Below the pieces are notes generated by a model. It had not been told where the DNA came from, did not search any database, and saw only the letters and a program-made list of their open reading frames with translations. From contig NZ_CP009505.1 in the NCBI RefSeq assembly GCF_000970045.1, positions 1,984,001-2,048,000 on the forward strand: DNA of 64,000 nt, written 5' to 3'. A program made the position numbers and the translations under genes. Each line of letters opens with the position of its first letter. Position 1 is the stretch's first letter. Positions 18,344-27,499 of this stretch are shown piece by piece. The stretch is from Methanosarcina sp. MTP4 (GTDB lineage: Archaea; Halobacteriota; Methanosarcinia; Methanosarcinales; Methanosarcinaceae).

Positions 18344-19150
18344 TCAGCAGCGCCAGGCAAGGCTCTGGACAAGTTCTTTTGTTTTTTCAAAAACTGATTC
18401 GCTTTCCATTATTACGGACCCGACCAGCACCGCATCAGCCCCTGCATCGATTACCCTGCAGACGTCATCCGTCCCACGGATCCCGCTCTCGCTCACTATA
18501 ACGTGATTTATCCCGTTTTTCCGGTCGTGTTCCCGGATCAGGGGTGCAAGCTTTTCGGTGGTTTCAAGGCTGATCTCCAGGGTTTCAAGGTTCCGGTTGT
18601 TGATTCCGATTACCCTTGCAGGGGTATCGAGAGCCAGTTCCAGTTCCTCTGCATTGTGGACTTCCACCAGCGGCTCGAATCCCTTTTTAAGTGCGAGGTC
18701 AACGAAATCCAGGAGATTTTCCCCAAGGACCCCTGCGATCAGTAGGATGAGGTCGCTCTGGGTTTCCTCAAGCTGGAGCCTGTCAATTATGAAATCCTTT
18801 CTAAGGACCGGCAAACAAACCGTCCTCCTGACGGCTTCCAGGTTTTCAAGCGAGCCCCGGAACACCTCGGGTTCGGTCAGGACCGAAATCGCAACAGCTC
18901 CAGCCTCCTCCATTTCCCACGCCAGTCTTGCAGCATCTCCGGGGAGGATCTCCCTGAAGGCTTTTCCCGGGGAAGCGGGCTTGACCTCCGCAATCACGGG
19001 TACCCTGCCTTCGGCTCTGGCAACCGCTACTGCCGAAAGGAAGTCTCGCCTCTGCATACATTCGGGCATCCCTCCAAGTCTAATTTCCGGTCCGAAAGCC
19101 CTTATGCGGGTTTTTGTTGTATCGAGGATCTGCTGGATTTTAACGTGCAT
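18344..19150 (-). CDS. trpC: Indole-3-glycerol-phosphate synthase (TrpC)
   Basis: First gene of the trp operon. TIM barrel with the catalytic Glu/Lys set: PVIAEVKPASPGKA, VLRKDFIID, GINNRNLETLEI, and the phosphate site VSESGI and AVLVGSVIM. 268 residues, the normal length. The ATG at 19150 has only a weak ribosome site (GTGAT), and the promoter is close, so the leader is short. Expression is probably controlled at the palindrome directly upstream. Confidence 0.95.
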   Translation of the reverse strand: MHVKIQQILDTTKTRIRAFGPEIRLGGMPECMQRRDFLSAVAVARAEGRVPVIAEVKPASPGKAFREILPGDAARLAWEMEEAGAVAISVLTEPEVFRGSLENLEAVRRTVCLPVLRKDFIIDRLQLEETQSDLILLIAGVLGENLLDFVDLALKKGFEPLVEVHNAEELELALDTPARVIGINNRNLETLEISLETTEKLAPLIREHDRKNGINHVIVSESGIRGTDDVCRVIDAGADAVLVGSVIMESESVFEKTKELVQSLAWRC

Positions 19151-19160
19151 ATGGCATCAC

Positions 19161-19182
19161 TGTTGTATAATTATGTACAACA
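19161..19182 (-). promoter_or_regulatory. Palindromic operator of the trp operon
   Basis: TGTTGTA at 19161-19167 and TACAACA at 19176-19182 form a perfect 7-bp inverted repeat with an 8-nt centre, 10-32 bp upstream of the trpC start and at the expected transcription start. The right half includes TGTACA, the core of the TRP box bound by the archaeal repressor TrpY in Methanothermobacter. That a TrpY-like protein acts here is inference; no such gene is in the window. Confidence 0.65.
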
Positions 19183-19196
19183 ATGCTTAATATTGT

Positions 19197-19211
19197 CTTT
19201 TATATATAAAG
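19197..19211 (-). promoter_or_regulatory. TATA box of the trp operon
   Basis: On the minus strand CCTTTATATATAAAA is a strong archaeal TATA box, placed so that transcription should start near 19180, within the palindromic operator. Confidence 0.7.
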
Positions 19212-19355
19212 GTTTTGGAACTGGAGAAGGAGAAACTGTAAAAATCGTCGAAAGATTTAGGTAATTTAACATTTATTGAATACAGTGCATCTTTTGAAAA
19301 AAAATACAAAAGACGGGTGGTTTAATCAAAATAACAAAATAGCCGGGAGTAAAAT

Positions 19356-19820
19356 ATGATGAAAAATAGGGAAGTTACTGACAAAATCGAGCTCATAAAA
19401 AGTTACGTAAACAGTAATTCGGGAAAGTGGGTGGAGTCTCCACGGAATAAAGCCTTTGGCGAAAACAAAAGACAAAAATACCAACTTTTTCAAAAAACCC
19501 CTGGCGACAAAATTCTCTTTAAGCTTGAATCTGGCAATCCATTATACATCGAGATTTGGAGATTCGAAGAAGCAGTAACATTTCTTGATGCTAGCAAAGG
19601 GCCTGTAAAGATTGGTGCAAAAATTTCGGAAAACTATCCCGGAATTTCACTTGAAGATCATTTGAAAAAAATAGCAAAAAGTAAATATGACCGAAGTTCT
19701 GATGTAAAAACCGCACCCCACATTGCAGATTTGCTTGTGTTAGCGGATATTGCAGAATTCAAAAGGATAATTCCTGCAAAAGGTAGAAAGGTTCATGGAG
19801 TAAAATTAAAAGGGGTTTGA
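19356..19820 (+). CDS. Hypothetical protein
   Basis: 154 residues, divergent from trpC. GCCGGGAG precedes the ATG pair. It is basic and soluble, with no signal peptide or membrane segment. The middle part (KYQLFQKTPGDKILFKLESGNPLYIEIWRF, split here by eye) looks like a beta-rich fold; the end (KRIIPAKGRKVHGVKLKG) is basic. The AT-rich codon use (many AAA, ATA) differs from the GC-richer trp genes next door, which could mean transfer. I do not recognise a family. Confidence 0.65.
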   Translation: MMKNREVTDKIELIKSYVNSNSGKWVESPRNKAFGENKRQKYQLFQKTPGDKILFKLESGNPLYIEIWRFEEAVTFLDASKGPVKIGAKISENYPGISLEDHLKKIAKSKYDRSSDVKTAPHIADLLVLADIAEFKRIIPAKGRKVHGVKLKGV

Positions 19821-19841
19821 TTCCGGTTAAACTCCTCAAAC

Positions 19842-20115
19842 TTAGATCTTCAGCAAATCCCCATGAACCCTTAACCATTCTTTTCTTTCTTCGTAATCCG
19901 GCAGGATTTTCTGCACCTCCTTCCAGAAAGCCTTTGAATGGTTTTTATGCTTCATGTGGCAGAGTTCGTGGACTATGACGTAATCGATTATGGACATCTT
20001 TGCCATAACGACCCGCCAGTTGAACCTGATCTGGTTTGTTTTTGAGCAGTTCCCCCACTTGTTTTTCAGGGGCTTGATTGCTTGATAGGCTATTTTCAGG
20101 GGCTGGATGGTATTT
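19842..20115 (-). pseudogene. Truncated YgjP-type (DUF45, M48-like) metallopeptidase
   Basis: The minus-strand frame ending in TAA at 19842-19844 encodes KNKWGNCSKTNQIRFNWR, then IDYVIVHELCHMKHKNHSKAFW and a normal C-terminus (EWLRVHGDLLKI). These are the WGSC-like box and HExxH-type zinc site of YgjP/DUF45 peptidases. The frame is closed by a TGA just upstream (about 20119), so the N-terminal half of the family (roughly 90-130 residues) is missing and there is no start codon with a ribosome site. It is a 3' remnant. Confidence 0.75.
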
Positions 20116-20445
20116 CATTCACTGGGTTTTTCTAGCATGGATTGTTTTTTCAGGTGCAGACTCTTTTTCAGGTACGGATTTTTTCCATCGTATATTTCCT
20201 TAAAACAGTGGTCGGGGAAAAGCCGCGCTAAGGCGCGGGAAATGAACGGCGGAATACGGTATTCAAGTTGCTCTGGCTTTTCCTCCTTTTTCTCTCCCAA
20301 ATTTTTCCCGGTTTCAGGAGTCATATTTTGATACAAAAGATACGGATTATAATCATTATGATCTAAACTCTAATCTTTTACCAGACCTTTGATAAGGTCC
20401 GATTTACCCTAAAAAATAGCCCGTGGTTTGAAAAAAGTAAAAAAC

Positions 20446-21048
20446 TCACCTCGCCTTCGAAACCATCAGCTTCACTGACTCATACATCGAACCTATCAGC
20501 TCCGTTGTTTCCTTTTCTGCCCCCGGCGTCGAGTTTGCGTCATCCATCATCTGCTGCGGGGATTCGAGGCTTTCGTTCAGCAGTTCCAGGCTTGCATCTA
20601 TGGTTTCATTGATAGATACATTGACGGATTCATTTGCAAATAATGCGTCAGTGAAGGATTCGTCCGTGAAATTGTTTTCGTTCAGTATTTGCTGCTCCGA
20701 GCCCAGGTACGTGAGTACCGAGTCCATGTATTTTACCCCCTCGCTCGTGCCTTCGATGGTCGTTGCAAGGAATGGGTAGTCCGAAGCCCTTGAGCTCAAG
20801 GTTGAGTTTATCAGCCTGGTGTTCAGTTCTGCCAGCTCGAGCATCGAGACCATGAAATTGAAAGCCCCTTCCACAGGGACCTCCTCATACTCCGTTGAAT
20901 TCAGCTCTGTGGAAGTCAGTGTCACGGAAGTGCCCATGACGCTCGTATCGGCCAGCGAAATCTCTCCCGATGAAGCCAGGAGAGCCCCGGCTGCGATAAA
21001 GGCTCCCAGAAATATCCCCCAGATGTAAAGCCTCCGGTAATTCTTCAG
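20446..21048 (-). CDS. Exported protein of a two-member family, apparent CTG start
   Basis: From CTG at 21048 the protein has 200 residues. It starts LKNYRRLYIWGIFLGAFIAAG, a clear signal sequence or anchor, followed by the mature part with NxS/T sites and a segment (AELNTRLINSTLSSRASDYPFLATTIEGT) shared with the neighbour at 21608-22174. The first standard start (ATG at 20937) lies after the signal segment. GGTGGTG sits 5 nt before the CTG, and a stop lies further upstream with no ATG, GTG or TTG between. Function unknown; extracytoplasmic location is inferred. Confidence 0.6.
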   Translation of the reverse strand: MKNYRRLYIWGIFLGAFIAAGALLASSGEISLADTSVMGTSVTLTSTELNSTEYEEVPVEGAFNFMVSMLELAELNTRLINSTLSSRASDYPFLATTIEGTSEGVKYMDSVLTYLGSEQQILNENNFTDESFTDALFANESVNVSINETIDASLELLNESLESPQQMMDDANSTPGAEKETTELIGSMYESVKLMVSKAR

Positions 21049-21526
21049 TCCAGCACCACCTGTACCTTCTATACCACAAGGACCCGCGTGAACCGGCCCC
21101 TACTAAAAAATCAGATGGAGCTGCTATAAATATCCGATTTTTATGGGTGGTTTTATTATATTTGGGAAGATTTGAACACTGAAAAAAAGAAGGATTTTGG
21201 GGGGCTTTCGTTTATTTTTCCGGAAATTTCGGGCTTAGATGCCGGAATTGCGCTGAAAATTTTGACGGCAAATATAAGTATAAAAATTGAGTGTTGAAAA
21301 AAATAGTTAACATTATCTGATTGATTAAATATGAATAATTATTATAATGTTTTAAAAATGTAAAAGCCTGATAATTTTTGAAAAACCAATCGTGTTTATT
21401 TCCTCTTCTCCACAAAAACGAAATTCTGTGACTATGCGGGCACGTTTGGCAAATCAGTAGGTCGGAAATTCATTCCTTTTGCATCCCGAATCTTTGATTC
21501 AAAGAATGCCCTCAATCTGCCTTTAT

Positions 21527-21601
21527 ACACGATACACGATACACGATACACGATGTGCGATACACGATGTACGATTCACGATGTACGATTCACGATACAC
21601 T
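21527..21601. repeat. 10-nt tandem repeat (acgatacacg)
   Basis: About seven copies of a 10-nt unit, some varied to GATGTACGATT, lie just downstream of the exported-protein gene ending at 21608. Confidence 0.8.
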
Positions 21602-21607
21602 AAACCT

Positions 21608-22174
21608 TCACCCGAAGATCGCCAGCATCCCTTTTATGCTATCAAACATCTCAAAGATCATCGGGGTGGTGGCGTTTGGTTCTCCCAGGGTTGAATTGGC
21701 ATGTTCGGCCATGGAATCGGGGGATTCGAGGCTTTCGTTTATGCGTGCAAAACTTTCGTTGATGGAATCCGTGCTGACATTTGTTTCATTAACGCCCTGG
21801 GGTCCCGAGCCCATGACTACGAGAATCGAATCCACGGCTCTAACCCCGGAACCCGTTCCTTCCATGGTGGTAGCAAGGAAAGGGTAGTCTGAAACCCTGG
21901 ACTCCAGGGTCCCGTCTATGAGCCTGAGGTTCAGGTCAAGCAGTTCCAGCATTGAGGTCAGGAAACGGAAATTCAGGTCCAGTCCCGGATCAAGGATTTC
22001 CGTAAAATTGATTTCAGGTGCGAAACCTGATACATTTGATACACTTGATACATTTATTTCTTCATCGGTTTCATTTTCGTTTTCGAAAACAATCTCTGCT
22101 GAAGCCGGAAACGCGATTGCTGTTGCTATAATTCCTGCGATTGCACACAGGCAAAACGCTTTAAACATGTCCAT
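21608..22174 (-). CDS. Exported protein, paralog of the gene at 20446
   Basis: 188 residues. The N-terminus (MDMFKAFCLCAIAGIIATAIAFPASA) is a signal peptide with an Ala-x-Ala-type cleavage site. The mature part is acidic with many NxS/T sites. It shares LNxRLIxxTLxSRxSDYPFLATTxEGT and NESLESPxxMxxxANST with the gene at 20446-21048, so the two arose by duplication. GGTGGGGG precedes ATG at 22174 by 8 nt. No enzymatic motif seen. Function unknown; probably cell-surface. Confidence 0.72.
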   Translation of the reverse strand: MDMFKAFCLCAIAGIIATAIAFPASAEIVFENENETDEEINVSSVSNVSGFAPEINFTEILDPGLDLNFRFLTSMLELLDLNLRLIDGTLESRVSDYPFLATTMEGTGSGVRAVDSILVVMGSGPQGVNETNVSTDSINESFARINESLESPDSMAEHANSTLGEPNATTPMIFEMFDSIKGMLAIFG

Positions 22175-22921
22175 ACAAGCGGCCCCCACCACTATTTTTG
22201 AAAATTTGTTTGCAACTTATTTACTATATTAAAATCAGAAAAAAGATTATATGAAGTAGAGGATTTATACAAATTTTTTATATAAGTTAGGTTTCCAACA
22301 GCCCCCTCATGAGGCATAATCCTCATCATAAACGCCACTTTTTCCCTAACATACTTCCAAATATGAGTAGGTTTCAATGTCTAAATAATCAATAATTTAA
22401 AAAAGAAGAAAAGCCTGAATTCAATTATAATATATATTACAAGTTCAATGAAAAAGTTTAAATTGTATATATTCAAATCAAAAATTATTAATCTGCTGTA
22501 CAAATAAAACCAGGGTAACTCCTTCCAGATCCAACAATATCACTCTCCCTAAACTTGGAAATTCGAATCCAACCGGAACTGCGGGGAGTCAGGGACTAAA
22601 CACATTAATAAATTTATGACAACTTACTTCTCAAACCCCAAAAGCAAAAATGCCCTGACCAGACGACCAATGGATAAGTTTTTACAGCCTGGATACAGAA
22701 AGCTGAAATCCAAAAAACGGAATCATATGGCTTTTCAAACATATTTTTAGAAAGTTGAATCGAAAAGTGCTCAAATCTACTTATGAAAAAAGTAAAAACC
22801 TTATATAACATTTCTTTTTTAAAAAAAAGATACTGATTCCCGAAATCTTTTTTTACAACGGAACAGAAACCCGATACAGGTGACCTTCTGCCAGAACACA
22901 ACTCATTCTAAACAAACATAA

Positions 22922-22980
22922 TTAGTCCGCTTGAGCGTAGCGAAACGGACCTCGTGCTCCCGAAGCGAAATTCGGGAGGC
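22922..22980. repeat. Dispersed GC-rich repeat, copy 1
   Basis: TAGTCCGCTTGAGCG ... CGAAACGGACC ... GTGCTCCCGAAGCG ... ATTCGGGAGG. It can fold as two hairpins, GTCCG with CGGAC and CTCCCGAA with TTCGGGAG. A second copy lies at 43716-43778. Confidence 0.75.
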
Positions 22981-23011
22981 GAAGGATTTACATGTAAGAT
23001 ATGCATACAAC

Positions 23012-23076
23012 GCACAAAAAACAAAAGTAAACACAAAAAACAAAAGTAAACACAAAAAACAAAAGTAAACACAAAA
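23012..23076. repeat. 19-nt tandem repeat upstream of cyclophilin
   Basis: About three and a half copies of cacaaaaaacaaaagtaaa end some 40 bp before the cyclophilin start. Confidence 0.8.
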
Positions 23077-23114
23077 ACAAAACATCGTATATAAAGTTCG
23101 ACAGAGGTTTTAAA

Positions 23115-23582
23115 ATGGTTGTATGGAAGGGAAAAAAAGCAATTTTACACACCAACATGGGTGACATCACAATTGAACTGTACGGGGATATGCCAATTAC
23201 CGCAGGGAACTTCGCAAAACTCGTAAGCGAGGGTTTCTACAACGGCGTAATTTTCCACCGCGTAATTGACGGCTTCATGCTCCAGGGCGGAGATCCGACA
23301 GGCACGGGCATGGGCGGCCCGGGTTATGAAATTCCGGACGAGTTCACCAAAAACAACCGGAACGACAGGGGTACCATCTCCATGGCAAACGCAGGCCCCA
23401 ACACCGGAGGCAGTCAGTTTTTCATCAACCTGGTTGACAACAACCACCTGAACAGAGGACACCCGGTTTTCGGGAAGGTCGTCGAAGGCATGGACGTAGT
23501 CGATAAGATCGGGAAAGTGAAGACCGGTCGCAACGACCGCCCCATGAGTGAAGTGAAGATCGAAAAAGCCGAGCTTGTTTAA
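23115..23582 (+). CDS. Peptidyl-prolyl cis-trans isomerase, cyclophilin type
   Basis: 155 residues, a single cytosolic cyclophilin domain. Active-site signatures are all present: FHRVIDGFMLQGGDPTGTGMGG, SMANAGPNTGGSQFFI, and LNRGHPVFGKVVEGMDVVDKI. The catalytic Arg is in FHRV. There is no signal peptide, so it acts as a cytoplasmic folding helper. It is a single-gene unit between repeat-rich spacers. Confidence 0.95.
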   Translation: MVVWKGKKAILHTNMGDITIELYGDMPITAGNFAKLVSEGFYNGVIFHRVIDGFMLQGGDPTGTGMGGPGYEIPDEFTKNNRNDRGTISMANAGPNTGGSQFFINLVDNNHLNRGHPVFGKVVEGMDVVDKIGKVKTGRNDRPMSEVKIEKAELV

Positions 23583-23753
23583 GCTTCGGTTTTTTACTTC
23601 TCACTTTTTCTTTTTTTCTTTTTCAATTCTCGTCATCGTTTTCCATCTTCAATTCTTGTCTTCAGTTTTCTTTTTCAATTCTCGTCTTCAGTTTTCCGTC
23701 TTCAGCCCTTCTATTTTTACTCTCGTCCCCAGTTCGTCTTTTTCAATTTCCTT

Positions 23754-25410
23754 TTAACTTGACATTGTCAGATTAACCTCTTTTTCCAGATCATACTTTC
23801 ATATTTCATCCAATTTCCCCTACAATTTAAAAAATTTATATTCTATATTTATTCTCAAATTCTATCTCTCTTAATTGAGAACCTTATCTTCTACAAATTT
23901 TCACCCATTTCCACCAGAATTATATACTTACCAGTATCGGGAACAAGAATTCAGCCCATTTCAATCAAATCTCAAATATTATGATCCTTTTAACCTGCTT
24001 AACCTTGCCCTAACTCTCATCTCATTATCCTGATTTATTTTCATGGCAAGTTGTGTAGCATTCATCACTTTCAGAGGATTATGAAACTTCATGATTTCAA
24101 TGACAGCAGGAATTGAAATTTGATTGTGCAACTTTCTGAATTTCATCTGGTATGAGATCAAAATAAGCATTGCAAGCATTACCATCGCCATATGATGATG
24201 CCATGCATTCCAGCTTCTAACCATGTATTCATCCATTCCACAATTCTGTTTTGCGTCCTGAAACGCTCTCTCTACCCAGTATCTTGAACTCTGCATTTCT
24301 GCAAGCTTTTCAAGTGAAGTATTCTCTGCTGCATTGCAAAGTGAGTGTTTTACTTCCCCTGTTTTTGCATCTTTACTTATGAGAAGCCATAACGGCTTTT
24401 CACAAGGAAGCTCATTCTGCCTTCTCCAGACTTGTAAAGCTTTAAAATAGACTTTTTTGTGCCCTCTTTCCGTTTTTCTAACTTTGATCAGTTTCCATTT
24501 ATCTCGTAAACTGGAAAGTGAACTAACTTTTACAGGAGAAGTATTCAACACTTTGGGTATAGTGGGAAGTCTTCCCCTTGATCCTTTTTTCTCAGGGATT
24601 CCAACAACTGGTTCTTCAAGATAAACCTGAGTATTAGAAGCTATATCCGCAACAAAGGTTATACTTCTGTTTTCAAGTTCAGTCAGTAACGTTGGATTTT
24701 CTCCATAAAACCCATCCATTGTGACATAGGAAAAAGGGATTTCCTCATTTATTGCGTTATCAATCATTTCCAGTCCAAGTTCATACTTGGTCTGGAACCT
24801 TATCTTTTCAGGAGGTATTTTCGCCTTCAAACAACGTTCTTTATCCTCTACCCAGTTTTCAGGCAGATATAACCTGAAATCGATCAATGTTCTCTTGCCT
24901 CCTTTAAAATAAGCAAGAAAGACACCAACCTGACAATTGTCTACCTTTCCCAGGTTGCCGCAATACTGGCGTGAGACTCCAACAGAACTGTTTCCCGATT
25001 TTTTCATACCTGATTCGTCAAGTATAATAACACCATTTGGACCTATAGTTTCAATGGCTTTTGTTCGAACCGATCGGAGAAGGTTTTTATAAGGCCATGG
25101 AGAGTTTGAGAGAAAGTGGCTTAAAGCTTGGTTGTCAGACCTTTTTGAGCTATAAATTGCCATCTTTCTCAGATTTCTCCTGCTTGGCAGGAGAATCAAG
25201 CCTTTAAGGTAATCAATGCACTTCGAAATGCAAGAACGAGTTTTTGTTTGAAAACAAGAATCGAAATGCATATCAAAAACGAGTTTTTCTACAGAAATCC
25301 GATTTGACAGGATAAAATCAGAAGTTATCTCATTAATGACAACGAATCTATAATTTCAATGTTATAGATTTCGCTGGAAAATCCAAGGGAATGTGACAAA
25401 GTCAAGTTAA
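23754..25410 (-). mobile_element. IS701-like insertion sequence
   Basis: One transposase gene flanked by imperfect terminal inverted repeats: left TTAACTTGACATTGTCAGAT, right (reverse complement) TTAACTTGACTTTGTCACAT, then similar sequence on to about 24 nt. If the outer TTAA on each side is a target duplication, the element proper is 23758-25406. Its left end is next to a pyrimidine-rich spacer and its right end is 20 bp from a dispersed hairpin (25432). It appears complete. Confidence 0.85.
23979..25271 (-). CDS. DDE transposase, IS701-like (IS4 superfamily)
   Basis: 430 residues. The catalytic triad is visible: Asp in VIILDESGMKKSG, Asp in YVTMDGFYG and Glu in YWVERAFQDAKQNCGMDEY, the last in the typical YREK-like helix. 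The GVSRQYCGNLGKVDNCQVGVF (split by eye) segment is characteristic of IS701-type transposases. Uninterrupted and probably functional. Codon use is AT-richer than neighbouring housekeeping genes, as expected for a mobile element. Confidence 0.92.
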   Translation of the reverse strand: MHFDSCFQTKTRSCISKCIDYLKGLILLPSRRNLRKMAIYSSKRSDNQALSHFLSNSPWPYKNLLRSVRTKAIETIGPNGVIILDESGMKKSGNSSVGVSRQYCGNLGKVDNCQVGVFLAYFKGGKRTLIDFRLYLPENWVEDKERCLKAKIPPEKIRFQTKYELGLEMIDNAINEEIPFSYVTMDGFYGENPTLLTELENRSITFVADIASNTQVYLEEPVVGIPEKKGSRGRLPTIPKVLNTSPVKVSSLSSLRDKWKLIKVRKTERGHKKVYFKALQVWRRQNELPCEKPLWLLISKDAKTGEVKHSLCNAAENTSLEKLAEMQSSRYWVERAFQDAKQNCGMDEYMVRSWNAWHHHMAMVMLAMLILISYQMKFRKLHNQISIPAVIEIMKFHNPLKVMNATQLAMKINQDNEMRVRARLSRLKGS

Positions 25411-25431
25411 TTATATATTTTTATGAAAAGG

Positions 25432-25452
25432 CCGGTCGTCTCCGCCGACCGG
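25432..25452 (+). repeat. Dispersed hairpin, right-type, beside the IS
   Basis: CCGGTCG (25432-25438) pairs with CGACCGG (25446-25452), preceded by GAAAAGG and followed by TGAGTAGCCGG. It belongs to the hairpin family described at 37740, 38193, 43512, 43786 and 47212. Here no left partner is seen; the IS may have replaced it. Confidence 0.7.
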
Positions 25453-25718
25453 TGAGTAGCCGGGGTTCTTAGAATCTATACGACTTTCAGGCTCGGTTTT
25501 TAAGGAGCAGCTCATAGTTCAGTAATTTTATTTCTCAAAAAAGATCCTGCACAGATATTCGGCTACGATGATAAAAAATCCCGAGGAATATACAACTATA
25601 CACTGAGCAACTGTGCACTAAACAACTATACACCAAACAACATACACTAAACTTTATTTTTGCTATAGATTGGAAAACTTCGACAGTTGCCGTTTAGTTT
25701 AGCGGGAAAGAGGCTTGG

Positions 25719-27419
25719 ATGCCGGGAAAAGCGGAAGGATGGGATGCCCTGACTGCCGAGATCCTTAAAGCCAGGTATTTGCGGGAAGGGGAGAAGACCT
25801 GGGAAGATCTCTGCGAGAGGGTTGCAAGGGCGATTGCAACAAATGAAGAAGAGTGCCGGGAATTCAGGGATTTGATGGTCCGGAAAATCTTTCTCCCGAG
25901 TTCGCCCACTCTCATGAATGCGGGCACCGAGCTCGGGCAGCTTGCCGCCTGTTTCGTGGTCCCTGTGGAGGACAGTGTAGAGGATATTTTCGAAGCGATC
26001 AAAACCGCGGCCCTGATCCAGAAGACCGGGGGAGGCACCGGGTTTAACTTTTCAAATATACGGCCCATGGGCTCTCCTGCCCTCTGCACTGACGGAGTTG
26101 CCAGCGGCCCGCTTTCTTTCATGGGGCTCTTCAACGCGGCAACGGACGTGATAAAACAGTTCGGGCGGCGCAGGGGGGCCAATATGGGGATCCTGGACGT
26201 GTCCCACGACGATGTTATCTCCTTCATCAGGGCCAAGCGGGTGGAAGGGGACTTTAGCAATTTCAACCTCTCGGTAATGATCCCGGATACCTTTATGGAG
26301 CTAATCGAGGCAGGCCGGACAGAAGAGGTCTGGAATGAAAGGACAGGTGTGAAGACAGGGGAAATCTATTCCGAGATCGTAGACGGGATCTGGAAAAACG
26401 GGGAGCCGGGAGTCCTCTTTTATGACCGTATAAATAAGGACAACTTCACCCCGGAACTGGGCAGGATCACCGGCACAAACCCCTGTGGGGAAGAGCCGCT
26501 CCTCCCCTATGAGTCCTGCAACCTGGGCAGCATCAACCTCTCCCTCTTCGCAACAGCCGGGACGGTTGACCTGGCTTTTCTTGGGGAAGTGACGGGGACA
26601 GCAGTCCGTTTCCTGGATAACGAGATCGATGTAAACGCATATCCTATCCCTGAAATCGAGAAAGCCACGAAAAGAACCCGGAAAGTGGGGCTCGGGGTAA
26701 TGGGTTTTCATGACCTGCTTTTGAAACTGGACCTTCCCTACGACTCCGGCGAAGCCCTGGAACTTGCGGAAAAACTCATGGCCTGCATAGATGAAGCCGC
26801 AGTTCTCGAATCGAGAAAGCTTGCGGAGAAAAAAGGACCTTTTCCCGAATGGGAAATATCCACGTGGGAATACCCTATGAGGAATGCCGCCCTTACAGCC
26901 ATTGCCCCCACTGGCACCATCAGTCTCCTTGCCGGGTGTTCCGCAGGAATCGAGCCCGTATTCAGCTGGGTCTACCGGAGGACGCAGACGGTGGGCAAAG
27001 AATTCATGCTTGTCCACCCTATTTTCGAAGCCCGTTTCAGGCCCAGACTCCCGAAAGCTGAATATGAAAGGTTCCTCGAGCACGTCTATGTCCACGGCAC
27101 CCTGCAGGACCTTGAGGGGCCTGACTCCGGATCCGGGAAACCTGTGTCCGGGGAACCTGTGTTCGGAGAAGAAAAGCGGCTCTTCAGGTCAGCCCTGGAC
27201 ATAGGCTGGAAGACCCACATCGATATGCAGGCAGCTTTCCAGCGCCATTGTCACGCAGGGATCTCAAAGACCATCAACATGCCTTATGAAGCGAGCAGGG
27301 ACGAGATCGGAAAAGCCCTTGCCTATGCCTGGAAACAGGGCCTGAAAGGCCTGACCATCTACAGGACAGGGAGCAGGGAGAGGGTGGTGCTCAGCCTGAA
27401 AAAACCCGAAAAAACCTGA
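25719..27419 (+). CDS. nrdJ: Ribonucleotide reductase, adenosylcobalamin-dependent (class II)
   Basis: Reduces ribonucleotides to deoxyribonucleotides with a cobalamin radical. The catalytic triad lies in NPCGEEPLLPYESCNLGSINL (radical Cys256 in NPCGE) and the first redox cysteine is Cys78 in LAACFVVPVEDS; its partner is the Cys in ESCNLG. QKTGGGTGFNFSNIRP and APTGTISLLAGCSAGIEP are the family loops. At 566 residues it ends right after YRTGSRERVVL, without the C-terminal CxxC tail that most NrdJ proteins use to re-reduce the active site. A cobalamin enzyme suits a methanogen rich in corrinoids. Single gene. Confidence 0.92.
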   Translation: MPGKAEGWDALTAEILKARYLREGEKTWEDLCERVARAIATNEEECREFRDLMVRKIFLPSSPTLMNAGTELGQLAACFVVPVEDSVEDIFEAIKTAALIQKTGGGTGFNFSNIRPMGSPALCTDGVASGPLSFMGLFNAATDVIKQFGRRRGANMGILDVSHDDVISFIRAKRVEGDFSNFNLSVMIPDTFMELIEAGRTEEVWNERTGVKTGEIYSEIVDGIWKNGEPGVLFYDRINKDNFTPELGRITGTNPCGEEPLLPYESCNLGSINLSLFATAGTVDLAFLGEVTGTAVRFLDNEIDVNAYPIPEIEKATKRTRKVGLGVMGFHDLLLKLDLPYDSGEALELAEKLMACIDEAAVLESRKLAEKKGPFPEWEISTWEYPMRNAALTAIAPTGTISLLAGCSAGIEPVFSWVYRRTQTVGKEFMLVHPIFEARFRPRLPKAEYERFLEHVYVHGTLQDLEGPDSGSGKPVSGEPVFGEEKRLFRSALDIGWKTHIDMQAAFQRHCHAGISKTINMPYEASRDEIGKALAYAWKQGLKGLTIYRTGSRERVVLSLKKPEKT

Positions 27420-27465
27420 AACCTTCCTCAATCTTCTTCTTTTGTTAACCCTCTATCCTCCTGAA

Positions 27466-27476
27466 ATTATATATAC
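27466..27476 (+). promoter_or_regulatory. TATA box of a near-leaderless gene
   Basis: AATTATATATAC lies about 30 bp upstream of the DMT permease ATG at 27500, so the transcript should begin almost at the start codon. No ribosome site is visible there. Confidence 0.55.
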
Positions 27477-27499
27477 ACTAATATACTCTATTTATTATA

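Larger units (their letters stand above)
22193..23114. other. AT-rich intergenic region with repeats
   Basis: About 920 bp without a supported gene. It holds a dispersed GC-rich repeat (22922-22980), a 19-nt tandem repeat (23012-23076) and otherwise AT-rich sequence. Short ORFs here lack ribosome sites and family resemblance. Confidence 0.6.

Noticed and set aside
23012-23076. Spaced repeats considered as a CRISPR array
   Set aside because: The copies are directly adjacent without unique spacers and are simple A-rich sequence.
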